From G963675935 sp963719005 (lineage in GTDB: Bacteria > Planctomycetota > Planctomycetia > Pirellulales > Thermoguttaceae), in contig CAVRAR010000015.1 of the NCBI GenBank assembly GCA_963719005.1, positions 1 through 64,000 of the forward strand: a DNA stretch of 64,000 nt. Reading direction: 5' to 3'. The notes beneath the pieces are model-generated. The model did no database searches. It saw nothing but the letters and a program-made list of their open reading frames with translations, and had not been told where the DNA came from. Below are positions 26,132 through 35,120 of this stretch, in pieces. The translations under genes were made by a program, and so were the position numbers. Each line of letters starts with the position of its first letter. Within the stretch, counting starts at the first letter, position 1.

Positions 26132-28645
26132 ATGGCGCATCAGCAACAAGTAGAATTCTGCAAGTCCGTCAAACAACGCATTCCAAAGTTCTTTGCGAAC
26201 CGGCTGGTCGTCAACATCGGCGCCTTGGACATCAACGGCAACAATCAGTATTTGTTTGAGGATTGTCTGTATTTGGGCGTCGATTTGATGCCGGGGAGGA
26301 ACGTCGATCTCGTGGCCAAGGGCCATGAGCTGAACTTGCCCGACGAAAGCGTGGACGTCGTCATTTCGACGGAATGCCTCGAGCACGATCTGTTTTATCC
26401 GTCAACGCTGGGAAACGCCGTCCGCATGCTGAAGCCCGGCGGGCTGTTGCTGCTGACCTGCGCGACGACGGGCAGAGGCGAGCATGGCACTCGGCGGACT
26501 ACGCCGGCCGATGCTCCGTTTACGCAACAATTCGGCGAATGGGGCGACTATTACAAGAATCTCGAGGAAAGCGACATTCGAGCCGTCCTGGACCTCGACG
26601 CCATTTTCGACGGCTACTCGTTTTCGACGAATTCGAAAACGCACGACCTCTATTTTTGGGGGACAAAGAAGGGGGAGCTGATCGACCGTTACGATTACTC
26701 ATTCCAACTCCAGCAATCCGCGCTGTATTCCGCTCTGAGATCAAGAGAGAACTTCATCACCGAATTACTGAAGGCGGTCAGCGAACGTGATAGGCGGCTT
26801 GTGCATCTCAACCGGGCGGTAGCCCAACGCGACAAACAGCTTGTGGATATCAGCCAGGTGTTGGATCAGCGCGACATACAAATCGCGCAGTTGCTTTCTT
26901 CCCCTTCTTGGCGTCTGACCAAGCCCTTGCGATTCGCTCGCCGCTTGCTGCGAGGCGACCTGAAGACGGCTTTCCTGCCCCTCAGGGGAAAACTGGTGGG
27001 ACGCGTCGCAAGAATGGCGAGTCGGACGCGCCGCGCGGCCGGTTGCGTCCTGCGCGGGGACGTCAACGGCCTGGTCAGGCAGATCAAAGCGCGCAAGCAG
27101 CCGTCCTGGGGCATCATGACGACGCAGCACGCTCTGTTTATCGCACACCTTATTGCAGACCGTCTGCGGGTCCATGGCTGGAACGCCGATATCATGACGG
27201 AAGCCCCGGTGGGTTTCCACCACGATCGGTACGTGGTGATATGCCCGCAGATGTTCAAACGGCTTCCCCCGGCGGGAAAAAGAATCGTCTTTCAGATGGA
27301 GCAGTCCGTGAGCTCGCGTTGGTTCACCAATGCGTATCTTGGGTTGTTGAAGAATTCGTTGGCCGTGTTCGAATATGCGCTTGCAAACGTCGATTTTCTG
27401 GCAAGTAAGGGAGTCGCCTACCCCCACGTGCATTACCTCCCCATCGGCGCATCGACGACCTACGGCGATTCGATCGTCTCGTCGAAGAAGAGCGACGACG
27501 TTCTGTTTTACGGCGATATCGCCAGTTCTCCACGCCGTCGGGAAATGCTCGACGTCCTGAAGCGGCATTTTAGCGTGCGCGAGGCGAGCGAGCTGTTCGG
27601 GCGCGACATGCTGGAGGCCATCAAGCAGTCGCGGCTGGTCGTCAATCTGCACTATTACGAAGACGCTTTGCTGGAAACGCCGCGGATCCAAGAGTGCCTG
27701 ACGCTCAGCGTGCCGGTGGTGTCCGAGTCGTCGCGAGATCAGCAGGATTATCCCGAACTGGCCGGCGCGGTGCGGTTCTTCGAGCAAGGATCGATTCCCG
27801 CCATGCTGGATGCCGTCAAGGCTGCGCTGGAAGACCCGGTCCCGACGGAGAAGATCGCGGAGGCCGTGGAGCGAAGTGCGCAGCGATTCGCGTTCATGTT
27901 CGATCGGGCATTGCTTGCGATGGGTTTCCTTCCGGCGTCCCATGTAAGCGACATGAGCCTGCCGCTGTCAAATTCGGCGGACCGCGTCGTGCTTTCCTTG
28001 CCCGAAACGATCGGACGCCGGCGTGCCTTCGAGGCGGAGCAGCCGGCCGGCTGCACGATGTTCGACGGAATACGCTGCCGTCCCGGCTGGGTGGGATGCG
28101 GCCTGAGCTACATGGCAATCGCGCAGCATGCGATCAAGCAGGGCAAGCGGCGTCTAAGCGTCATGGAAGACGACGTGATATTGCCTGCCGATTTTGAAGC
28201 CAAGATGGCCGTGGTGAATGAGTTCCTCGATGCCCGTTCGGGACAATGGGACGTCTTTGCCGGGGTCATCGCCTCGCTGCATCCCGAGGCGGGGATCCTT
28301 TCCGTCGAGGTATTCAAGGGTGTCACCTTCGTTACGATCAACAAGATGACGAGCACGGTTTTCAACGTCTACAGCGAAAAAGCGTTGCGGCTTCTGGCGT
28401 CCTGGGATCCGGAGAATCAGGACGCAACATCCAATACCATCGATCGCTTTTTAGAGAATCAGGCCGATCTTCGAGTCGTGGTGGTGCTCCCATTCCTTGT
28501 CGGCCATCGCGAAGAAGCGTATTCGACCCTCTGGGGCTTCCAAAACGTCCAGTATGTCAACATGATCGCAAACAGCGAACAAATGCTGAAGAACATGATG
28601 CTGGCCTACTACAAAGCGCCACATGGTCGGAAACGGGCCGGCTAG
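26132..28645 (+). CDS. Methyltransferase-glycosyltransferase-GT25 fusion protein
   Basis: The product of 837 residues joins at least three modules. Residues about 1-200 are a class I SAM methyltransferase (NRLVVNIGALDINGNNQYL, DVVISTECLEHDLF, RMLKPGGLLLLTC). Residues about 205-260 are a coiled coil (SERDRRLVHLNRAVAQRDKQ) ending in PSWRLTKPLRFARR, a linker seen in multi-domain glycosyltransferases. Residues about 320-590 look like a CgeB-type glycosyltransferase, with LYYEDALLETPR-like and ECLTLSVPVVSE segments. Residues about 610-800 match the GT25 family (SLPETIGRRRAFEAEQ, GWVGCGLSYMAIAQHA, VMEDDVILP with the acidic metal motif). It probably builds and methylates a surface glycan. An ATG at 26048 is an alternative start. 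Confidence 0.75.
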   Translation: MAHQQQVEFCKSVKQRIPKFFANRLVVNIGALDINGNNQYLFEDCLYLGVDLMPGRNVDLVAKGHELNLPDESVDVVISTECLEHDLFYPSTLGNAVRMLKPGGLLLLTCATTGRGEHGTRRTTPADAPFTQQFGEWGDYYKNLEESDIRAVLDLDAIFDGYSFSTNSKTHDLYFWGTKKGELIDRYDYSFQLQQSALYSALRSRENFITELLKAVSERDRRLVHLNRAVAQRDKQLVDISQVLDQRDIQIAQLLSSPSWRLTKPLRFARRLLRGDLKTAFLPLRGKLVGRVARMASRTRRAAGCVLRGDVNGLVRQIKARKQPSWGIMTTQHALFIAHLIADRLRVHGWNADIMTEAPVGFHHDRYVVICPQMFKRLPPAGKRIVFQMEQSVSSRWFTNAYLGLLKNSLAVFEYALANVDFLASKGVAYPHVHYLPIGASTTYGDSIVSSKKSDDVLFYGDIASSPRRREMLDVLKRHFSVREASELFGRDMLEAIKQSRLVVNLHYYEDALLETPRIQECLTLSVPVVSESSRDQQDYPELAGAVRFFEQGSIPAMLDAVKAALEDPVPTEKIAEAVERSAQRFAFMFDRALLAMGFLPASHVSDMSLPLSNSADRVVLSLPETIGRRRAFEAEQPAGCTMFDGIRCRPGWVGCGLSYMAIAQHAIKQGKRRLSVMEDDVILPADFEAKMAVVNEFLDARSGQWDVFAGVIASLHPEAGILSVEVFKGVTFVTINKMTSTVFNVYSEKALRLLASWDPENQDATSNTIDRFLENQADLRVVVVLPFLVGHREEAYSTLWGFQNVQYVNMIANSEQMLKNMMLAYYKAPHGRKRAG

Positions 28646-28981
28646 CCCAAGTTCGCCACTTTCATTGCTAGCAATGCAATGCTATCAAGCCCTCAAGTCG
28701 GGAAATGACAATTGGTTACGTAGTTTTCCAACAATGCTACCCAAAAGTATGTAGTGAAGACCTGTAGTGAAGACTCTTTTTGGCCGGGTGTTGCTGCATA
28801 AGGACTTACGTCAACACGGGCTACACAACTGGCGAACTTGGGCTAGACATCGAAAATCTTAGCCGCTGTCCACGCATAGCTTTGGAGTCTTGTGGTGCAG
28901 CCGTCCCGGCTGCCAAAGCAGGCGAGACGCCTGCACCACAAGTTATTTTGGACAAATCCTTACCCGCTTTCCCCGCGTCCG
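28646..28981. other. Intergenic region with one hairpin
   Basis: This spacer between convergent genes contains no supported gene. It holds a short direct repeat (TAGTGAAGAC twice, near 28753 and 28765) and the inverted repeat at 28889-28942. No tRNA or other RNA was recognised. Confidence 0.5.
28889..28942. repeat. Inverted repeat CTTGTGGTGCAG type
   Basis: CTTGTGGTGCAGCCGTCCCG at 28889-28908 pairs with the segment ending at 28942 over 22 positions with few mismatches, and the loop is short. It lies between the convergent glycosyltransferase and NTPase genes, where it could also serve as a terminator. Confidence 0.7.
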
Positions 28982-30469
28982 TCATCCCGCCCCCACGCCG
29001 CGGTCGAAGGCGTCTTGATCGCGCTGGTAGAGCGCCAACACCGACTCGAACGTGGCGCTGGAGATCTTCCACACCGGCTGCTCGTCGGTGTAGGCGTTGC
29101 AGTGGGCCGTGAAGAGGCGATACATGAATTTGAACAGATGCCGCGGCACGCGCAGCAGCGAAAAGGCGTCGATCAGCCGATGGCCGTCAACGCCCTCGAA
29201 CAGATCGGTCAGCTTCGGCGAACGCCCCTCGGCCGCGCAGGCCGCGATCCGGGCGTTGGCCATGTCGTAGAGCGATTGGCCCGTCCAACCAAGCGAGCGG
29301 ATGAGATTCTGCTTGTCCAGCCGGGCGCGCTGGTGAAAATCGCGGCTCTCGCGATCCAAGAGCCGCTCCAGCTCGATCGGCAGCAGCATTTTCAGGCCGA
29401 GACCGGGGTGTTTGAGGAACTTGTTGTCCAACATGGGCCAGACCAGCGCCCGCATCAACTCGGTCGAGCCGTTGATCAGATACGGTTCATCGACGCGATC
29501 AACCAGCACGAGGATTCCCTCGAAATGCAGCGAGCGGAGCACCCCCTGGAGCTTCGAGAGCAGTTCGTAGCGGTCGTCGGTGCGGGGGAACGCGGGTAAC
29601 GGCTGGCCGACGATCCGCCCGCCGGGGAAGTTCAACAGCGTGCGGCAGAGCAGTTTTGCGCTGCGGTTCAACACGCGGGTGTTCCGCGAGACTTGCCACG
29701 CCCTCCAGCACCAATGCAACAGCCGCCAACAGCGCGGGGCCCAGCCGGCCGCCACCACCAAGTACGGCCACGGATGTCCAAACGCGGAGATTCCGCCAAA
29801 CCATGCAAACAGGCCGATCGCGGCCACGGTCGCCAGGACGCCGACGCCCAAGTCCCACTTCGACCGCCATGTCGAGAAGCGCAGCTTCTTGCGCAACCGG
29901 CTCCAACGCTGGAACGAGTTCTCGGCGGTCGATTGGTCGTAACATGCCGCCAAAAGCATCGCGTCGCGCACCTGCGCTGCGTCGAGAGATGTAATCGCCA
30001 GCGCGTCGTCGCGGGCCGCCGGGTGTCGGGCTTGCTTGTTTTCAAGAATGCGATCGACCAACTGCGTGACGGCCAACGATAGAATCGCGTCGATATGGTC
30101 CCAGAGCCGCCACTGTTCGAGCAGCCGCTCGGGCCGGCGGCGACGGCCAGAAAAATGGTCGCGGAACCGATCCAGAAAGGCGTTGAAGTCGTCGTACTCC
30201 ACGACGAACACCTGGTGTTCCGGCTGTTCGGCGTTGTGGTCGGCCAGATGCCGGGCGAGTTGCAACCGGATGGCCGTCTTGCCCGAGCCCTTCTCGCCGA
30301 ACACGACCGCCGTGGCCGGCTCCGACGGATCGCCGTAGATCTTGTCCCAGGTCGGATGGTAGGTGTTGCGGATGCAGACGCCCTTGAAGACCAGGTCGGT
30401 CTGGGCGTCTTCGTCGGCGAAGGGGTTGCTCGCGATCCCGTGATGGTCGAGGAATGGTTGGATTCTCAT
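28982..30469 (-). CDS. P-loop NTPase with central membrane segments (KAP-like)
   Basis: The product has 495 residues. A Walker A motif GEKGSGKT lies at 58-65, and a Walker B-like strand GILVLVDRVDEP at about 325. Two hydrophobic stretches near residues 205-250 (DLGVGVLATVAAIGLFAWFG and a following Trp-rich helix) interrupt the ATPase domain, as in KAP-family NTPases. The order suggests a membrane-anchored ATPase with unknown client. The start overlaps the stop of the upstream GYF-domain gene as ATGA, so the two proteins probably work together. Confidence 0.7.
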   Translation of the reverse strand: MRIQPFLDHHGIASNPFADEDAQTDLVFKGVCIRNTYHPTWDKIYGDPSEPATAVVFGEKGSGKTAIRLQLARHLADHNAEQPEHQVFVVEYDDFNAFLDRFRDHFSGRRRRPERLLEQWRLWDHIDAILSLAVTQLVDRILENKQARHPAARDDALAITSLDAAQVRDAMLLAACYDQSTAENSFQRWSRLRKKLRFSTWRSKWDLGVGVLATVAAIGLFAWFGGISAFGHPWPYLVVAAGWAPRCWRLLHWCWRAWQVSRNTRVLNRSAKLLCRTLLNFPGGRIVGQPLPAFPRTDDRYELLSKLQGVLRSLHFEGILVLVDRVDEPYLINGSTELMRALVWPMLDNKFLKHPGLGLKMLLPIELERLLDRESRDFHQRARLDKQNLIRSLGWTGQSLYDMANARIAACAAEGRSPKLTDLFEGVDGHRLIDAFSLLRVPRHLFKFMYRLFTAHCNAYTDEQPVWKISSATFESVLALYQRDQDAFDRGVGAG

Positions 30470-31131
30470 TGTTTGAAGATCGCGTAAAAGATGAAGAATA
30501 GGACAATTACGGTCAGCGTCAGCGAGGCGATGAAGACGATCTGAACGATATTCGCCCGTTTGTGACGATAATTGGCAGCGCCCTTTGGGCGGGTGGAAGT
30601 GTCAACGAGGTCGGGCTGCGCGGGCTCCGGGTCCGAAAGGGCATGGGCGGGCGAAAGTTGCGGAAAGACATTGCCGGCCATCTGCCAATTGCGCCACCCT
30701 TCGCGCCAAACCAGGGAATCGGCGGCGATGCGTCCTTCGGCGATCCACGCCCGCATCACGTCGGCCGCCGCGGGGCCGAACTGCCCGCCCGAGGCCGGAT
30801 GGACGTACCAAACGACGTCTTCCTCTTCGGCCAAAGGATCGCGGAAGATTGCACGACTTGCCGGTGCTGGCCAGCCCGGCTGGGGGACCATCCCAATTTT
30901 CGCGTCAGCGAAAATGGGACTGTCCCCTTTGCCGTGATTCGTCTGGGAAGCCACCGCGCCCAGCATGTTCCCCCCCCCGTGACGGGACAGCCGCTGCTTC
31001 GAGCCCAGCCGAGTGCTTTCCAACGGGATTGGCATTTTCACCCCGCAGAAGGGACAAATCCCGGTCTGTCCAGCCTGGAAGTCCTTGACATTCAGTTTGT
31101 GGCCGTTGGGGCAGAAGAAGCGAATACCCAT
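30466..31131 (-). CDS. Zinc-ribbon/GYF_2-domain membrane protein
   Basis: The protein (221 residues) has an N-terminal zinc-ribbon-like part (FFCPNGHKL, ICPFCGVKMP). A GYF_2 domain follows (about 105-160; VVWYVHPASGGQFGPAAADV, SLVWREGWRNWQMA), and a single membrane helix closes the C terminus. The linker at about residues 65-85 is encoded by a palindromic repeat (30882-30927), read in frame as HGKGDSPIFADAKIGMVPQP. It is coupled to the NTPase gene. The start at 31131 is chosen because the zinc ribbon follows at once; an ATG at 31203 is less likely. Confidence 0.7.
   Translation of the reverse strand: MGIRFFCPNGHKLNVKDFQAGQTGICPFCGVKMPIPLESTRLGSKQRLSRHGGGNMLGAVASQTNHGKGDSPIFADAKIGMVPQPGWPAPASRAIFRDPLAEEEDVVWYVHPASGGQFGPAAADVMRAWIAEGRIAADSLVWREGWRNWQMAGNVFPQLSPAHALSDPEPAQPDLVDTSTRPKGAANYRHKRANIVQIVFIASLTLTVIVLFFIFYAIFKQ
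30882..30927. repeat. Palindromic repeat inside the GYF gene
   Basis: GGGGACCATCCCAATTTTCG at 30882 pairs with CGAAAATGGGACTGTCCCC at 30909-30927. The repeat is translated in frame as a linker of the GYF-domain protein. On the coding strand it begins AAAGGGGACAGTCCC, the same core as in the repeats at 19548 and 47324. Confidence 0.75.
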
Positions 31132-31274
31132 AACTTCACCGCGATCGGCCTTGCCCATTCGATTATACCCAGAACAGCCGACGTTCACCACAGCAGAGAA
31201 CATTCAGCAATCGTCCGGTTGAATCGCCGAGGGGCGCGGATTATTATGGAGGGTCTGTCAGCCATGGGGAGCCA

Positions 31275-31733
31275 ATGATGCGAATTGCGGTGGGGAGCGA
31301 TCATCGGGGGGTGGACTTGCGAGCGAAGTTGATCGATTATCTTCGACAACTCGGGCAGGAGATCGTCGATGTCGGCACGCACGAAACCGCGGAGGTCGAT
31401 TACCCCGATATTGCCGCACTGGTCGCTCGCAAGGTTGCCAGGCGCGAAGTGGATCGCGGCATTCTGGTATGCGGAACGGGCGTGGGCATGTGCATCGTGG
31501 CCAACAAGTTTCCCGGCGTGCGCGCCGCCCCTTGCCACGACCACATCACGGCCGAACTGAGCCGCCGCCACAACGACCTGAACGTGTTGTGCCTCTCCGG
31601 CGATCTGATCGGCGAGAAGCTGGCGGATCATCTGGTCGAAATCTGGCTGAACACGCCGTTTGAAGGGGGCCGCCACGCCCGCCGCAACGTGAAGATCGAA
31701 GTCCTCGAAAGCCTCGACGGCAAGGCGAGCTAG
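31275..31733 (+). CDS. rpiB: Ribose-5-phosphate isomerase B
   Basis: RpiB interconverts ribose 5-phosphate and ribulose 5-phosphate in the pentose phosphate pathway. The product has 152 residues, the usual length. The start is IAVGSDHRGVDLRAKL, catalytic Cys66 is in ILVCGTGVGMCIVANKFPGV, and His99 in SRRHNDLNVLCLSG matches the second catalytic position. GGGGAG precedes the double ATG at 31275-31280, so either Met could be used. Confidence 0.93.
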   Translation: MMRIAVGSDHRGVDLRAKLIDYLRQLGQEIVDVGTHETAEVDYPDIAALVARKVARREVDRGILVCGTGVGMCIVANKFPGVRAAPCHDHITAELSRRHNDLNVLCLSGDLIGEKLADHLVEIWLNTPFEGGRHARRNVKIEVLESLDGKAS

Positions 31734-31778
31734 CCCGCATTTCTGACCGCACAGGCAGAGCCGGCAACGGCATTTTCG

Positions 31779-31846
31779 GTGGGGCAGACATTCTTGTCTG
31801 CCATAAGTGCCCCATCTTTCGCGGCAGACAGGAATGTCTGCCCCAC
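31779..31846. repeat. GTGGGGCAGACATTC hairpin, family A copy 2
   Basis: Left arm 31779-31802 and right arm 31823-31846 are complementary over 24 positions with one mismatch. It lies between the convergent rpiB and PH-domain genes. Confidence 0.85.
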
Positions 31847-31864
31847 CGTGGCGAGAAATGGCCG

Positions 31865-32530
31865 CTATATCTGCTCGACGTGCAGCCCGCGGCGGCGGCG
31901 CTCGGCGAGCCGGGCGTCGTCGAAAAGGCCGGCCACGCGCTTGATGTCCTCGATGCCGTGCAGCACAAGCTCGGGATCGGATCGATCGTGCGAGGCGATT
32001 CGCAATGTGCCGACACCCGCCAGTCGCTCCCAGAGCGTTTGCTCGTAGGTGATGTCGTCCACGTCCAGCAGCTCGATGCGATCATTCGTCCGCCGCAAAA
32101 AGCCCCGTTCATGGATGAACCGCTGCGTGCTCAGCACGTAGCGAACGCTCATCCGGCGGTGAGTCAAGACTGCCAGACAATAGAGCCACGGCAGCAGAAT
32201 CGCCAGCACCAGAAGCAGCCATAACGTGAAATCTCGCACCCAGAACAGACCGATCAGCAGCAAGAGAAGCGACACGCACCCGCTGATGACCCAACTGCCG
32301 ATCATGGCTTTCGACGAGTAGCCGCCGCGCCAGAGTTCTTCCTCGGGCTTGTCCTTGTCTTCCCAGCGCGCGGCGGCAAACTGTTGAAACGCTCCGGCCG
32401 AAGTCGGCGAGACGTCGGCCGCCGGCGGGGTTCCTGAAATCCCATCGCCCGCGGAATCGAGCCGGTGGCCGCATTTGTGACAGTAGACCGCCGCGGCAAC
32501 CACTTCCGCACCACATGCCGGACATTGCAT
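31865..32530 (-). CDS. Zinc-ribbon and bacterial PH-domain membrane protein
   Basis: The product (221 residues) begins with a zinc ribbon (MQCPACGAEVVAAAVYCHKC). After a linker come two membrane helices (about 75-125) and a bacterial PH-like domain (YVLSTQRFIHERGFLRRTND, ITYEQTLWERLAGVGTLRI, SHDRSDPELVLHGIEDIKRV). Proteins of this bPH2/YdbS-like type are membrane-anchored, with unknown ligand. The start at 32530 is the Met of the zinc ribbon. The promoter region is occupied by a long inverted repeat shared with nrdR. Confidence 0.8.
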   Translation of the reverse strand: MQCPACGAEVVAAAVYCHKCGHRLDSAGDGISGTPPAADVSPTSAGAFQQFAAARWEDKDKPEEELWRGGYSSKAMIGSWVISGCVSLLLLLIGLFWVRDFTLWLLLVLAILLPWLYCLAVLTHRRMSVRYVLSTQRFIHERGFLRRTNDRIELLDVDDITYEQTLWERLAGVGTLRIASHDRSDPELVLHGIEDIKRVAGLFDDARLAERRRRGLHVEQI

Positions 32531-32585
32531 CGCAGCACCCCCTACTAGTATCAGGTGAGCCGAAAAAGCCGCCGACAGTATAAAC

Positions 32586-32802
32586 GGGGAAGGCGGAACG
32601 GGGAAGAGGGGAAAAATGACGAATGGCGAAATCAAAATGACGAAGGAATGACGAAATTCAAATGACGAAAACTCGTTGCTCTAGCCCTTTTTCGGCCTTC
32701 GGTATTCGTCATTTTTTTGACATTTTGATTTCGACCTTCGTCATTCTTTCGTCATTTTGATTTCGTCATTCGTCATTTGCCTCTTCCCCCCTCGCCTTCC
32801 CC
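32586..32802. repeat. Large inverted repeat (about 70-bp arms) upstream of nrdR
   Basis: The left arm (32586-32655) and right arm (32737-32802) match over about 66-70 positions with few mismatches. They begin GGGGAAGGC and carry several copies of AATGACGAA and AATCAAAATGACGAA. The inner part contains further copies of the same word. The arms end 21 bases before the nrdR start and 56 bases before the start of the divergent PH gene, so any promoter for either gene must lie in or at the repeat. Confidence 0.85.
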
Positions 32803-32822
32803 GCTGTACAGTGAACGGCACC

Positions 32823-33290
32823 ATGAAATGCCCCTTCTGTCTTGCCGATAACGACAGGGTCTTGGATTCGCGGGCAAGCCAGGATGGATTCGCCATCCGG
32901 CGGCGCCGCGAGTGTCTGGGCTGCCGTCGGCGCTACACGACCTACGAACGGATCGAGGCTACGACCGTCAAAATCATCAAGAAAGACGAGTCCCGCGAGC
33001 CGTTCGACCATGCCAAGATCAAACGCGGCTTGGAAAAAGCCTGCTGGAAGCGGCCGATCAGCGACCAGCAACTCGAAGCCGTGATAGCCGCGGTGGAAAG
33101 CGAGATCGAGTCGAACTTCGAGTCGGAGGTCGAGAGCCGCCACGTCGGCGAATTGGTGATGCAACAACTCCGCTCGCTCGACGAGGTCGCCTACGTCCGT
33201 TTCGCCAGCGTCTATCGCCAGTTCAAGGACGTCCAGGACTTCGTCAAGGAACTTCGGCCGATGCTGGCCGAAGCGGAGGATTGTGAGTAG
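32823..33290 (+). CDS. nrdR: Transcriptional repressor NrdR
   Basis: NrdR represses ribonucleotide reductase genes according to the ATP/dATP level. The product (155 residues) has a zinc finger with Cys3, Cys6, Cys31 and Cys34 (MKCPFCLADND, RRRRECLGCRRRYTTYERIE). An ATP-cone domain follows (about 49-140; VKIIKKDESREPFDHAKIKR, RSLDEVAYVRFASVYRQFKD). Length and motif order are typical. No ribonucleotide reductase gene or NrdR box was seen in the window. Confidence 0.95.
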   Translation: MKCPFCLADNDRVLDSRASQDGFAIRRRRECLGCRRRYTTYERIEATTVKIIKKDESREPFDHAKIKRGLEKACWKRPISDQQLEAVIAAVESEIESNFESEVESRHVGELVMQQLRSLDEVAYVRFASVYRQFKDVQDFVKELRPMLAEAEDCE

Positions 33291-33366
33291 CTCGTAGTCA
33301 CAGCCGCTTGCGGCTTCGCAAGGGCTGCCGACACCAAGCAGTTTTTTTGCGAGTTGTTCATCGGAA

Positions 33367-33807
33367 ATGTGGGATTGGCTCCAATCGCACGAGGTCTTGC
33401 TGGGATGGCTGTCGGCGGCCTCGGTGCTGATGTTTGTCGGCAGCATCTCGCTAATCCCCTGGCTGGTAATTCGCATTCCCGCCGACTACTTCCTTCGCCA
33501 ACGGCATTACGCCGACCGCTGGAAGCCGCGGCATCCCTTATTGCGCATCGCCTTCCTGGTGACGAAGAACTTCATCGGCGGCGTGTTGTTTGTCGCGGGC
33601 GTAATAATGCTCGTTACGCCGGGGCAGGGGATCCTGACGATTGTAGTCGGCTTGCTGTTCCTCGATTTTCCGGGAAAGTTCGCCCTGGAACGGCGTATGG
33701 TCCGCATGAAACCGGTGCTAAAGGCAATCGCTTGGGTGCGCGGCAAAGCCGGCCGGCCCCCACTGGAATTGCCGGAAAAGCAGGATGACGCTGCAAGCCG
33801 GAACTGA
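33367..33807 (+). CDS. PGPGW-type small membrane protein
   Basis: The product (146 residues) has an N-terminal membrane helix (VLLGWLSAASVLMFVGSISL) and a central pair of helices around LVTPGQGILTIVVGLLFLDF, which matches the PGPGW transmembrane family signature. The function is unknown. It shares its 3' region with the convergent polyprenyl synthase gene. Confidence 0.7.
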   Translation: MWDWLQSHEVLLGWLSAASVLMFVGSISLIPWLVIRIPADYFLRQRHYADRWKPRHPLLRIAFLVTKNFIGGVLFVAGVIMLVTPGQGILTIVVGLLFLDFPGKFALERRMVRMKPVLKAIAWVRGKAGRPPLELPEKQDDAASRN

Positions 33808-33839
33808 GGAGCCGTACGCCGTGCGAAGCCGCGAGCGGC

Positions 33840-34845
33840 TTACTGCCGGCGATCGACCACAAACTCGGTCAGCCCCACCAGCGATCGGCAGGCGTCGCTG
33901 CCCGGCAGCGCCGCCAACTCGCCGCAGGCTCGCCGCGTGAACTCGCGGGCACGCCCCTGAGCGTACGCAATTGCATCGTGCCGCTCGAACCAGGGCCGCA
34001 AGACGTCGCGGTGATGATTGCCGGACCGAGAGAGCAACGAGGTAATCTCGCTGCGTTCCGAGGGGCTGACGGTTCCCAACAGCCGAATCAGCGGCAGCGT
34101 GGCTTTCTGCTTCAACAGGTCGGTGCCCAACGACTTGCCCACCGCGGCCTCCTCGCCGACCATGTCGAGCACGTCGTCGGCGATTTGGAATGCGACGCCG
34201 AGATCGTGGCCGTAGCGGACTCAGCGCCTCGCAAAGCGGCAATTCGGCGCCGGCGTAGTGCGATCCCAGCCCGCAGCAACAGGCGGTCAGCGTGGCCGTT
34301 TTCCCGGCGATGATCTCGAAGTAATCGCCCTCGCTGAGGTCGAAATTACCCCGGCTTTCGATTTGCCGCAGTTCCCCCTCGCACATGTGCCGGGCCGATT
34401 CGCTGATCGCCCGGCACGCGAAGTTTTCGTCCAGCGAACTGGCCAGGCAAATCGCCCGGGCCAGAAGGTAATCGCCCAAGAGGATGCTGACCTCGTTGTT
34501 CCAGCGGGCGTTGACCGTGTCGAGATGGCGGCGGATCGTGGCCTCGTCCAAAACATCGTCGTGGATCAACGTGGCCGTGTGAATCACCTCGACCATCGCG
34601 GCCAGCGTCAGATGCTCCGGCCGGACGCCGCCGCAGGCCTTGGCCGACAACAGCACCAACGCGGGCCGAAGACGCTTCCCCCCCAAGCGGGCACCGTGCT
34701 GGGCCAGCCGATCGACGAAGGGATTGTCGCTGGAAAGCTCCCGCTGAAGGAGGGCTTCGACCTCTTCAAGCTCCGAGGCCACCGGCTCATACAGCCCACG
34801 CAGAGCCTGCGAAGCCGTCACCCGCTGTTTGCCTGTTGAATCCAT
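33840..34845 (-). CDS. Polyprenyl (octaprenyl-type) diphosphate synthase (frameshifted)
   Basis: This trans-prenyltransferase extends allylic diphosphates with isopentenyl diphosphate to make quinone or undecaprenyl-like chains. The first Asp-rich motif is LIHDDVLDEATIRRH and the second is DDVLDM, after the frame is repaired. Also seen are GGKRLRPALVLLSAKA and SLGTDLLKQKATLPLIRLL. One extra base at 34217-34218 splits EALS from RYGHDLGVAFQIADDVLDM. The start at 34845 begins MDSTGKQRVTASQALRGLYE. The hairpin at 34950-35025 lies just upstream. Confidence 0.85.
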
Positions 34846-34949
34846 GAAGATGCTCTCGGGACAAACGATGTATTCTAGTCTGCCGGGCCGGTACGTCGAG
34901 GGGGGCATCGGGCACGGGTGCAGTAACGGATGATGGCGGTCGCCTCCGA

Positions 34950-35025
34950 ACCGTTTAACCGCCGCGTCCACGCGGCGCTGCGACTGCTGGCGATTCTGCG
35001 CCGCGTGGACCCGGCGGCTAAACAG
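34950..35025. repeat. Inverted repeat ACCGTTTAACCGCCG type
   Basis: Arms at 34950-34977 and 34998-35025 pair over about 27 positions with a few mismatches (ACCGTTTAACCGCCGCGTCC against the complement of the right arm). The repeat lies between two minus-strand genes, about 105 bases upstream of the polyprenyl synthase start. Confidence 0.7.
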
Positions 35026-35120
35026 TCTTCCCATTTTGACCATCGACAATTACTGCGCCCTCGGGAACGGTCAGCCAGCGTTCCCGCAGAAACTCCGCCA
35101 GCGGGGCGGTGAGGACTACG

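Noticed and set aside
26765..27943. 392-residue ORF on the minus strand within the glycosyltransferase gene
   Set aside because: It is a shadow of the plus-strand gene, whose methyltransferase and GT motifs are clear. The antisense product has no recognisable domain.
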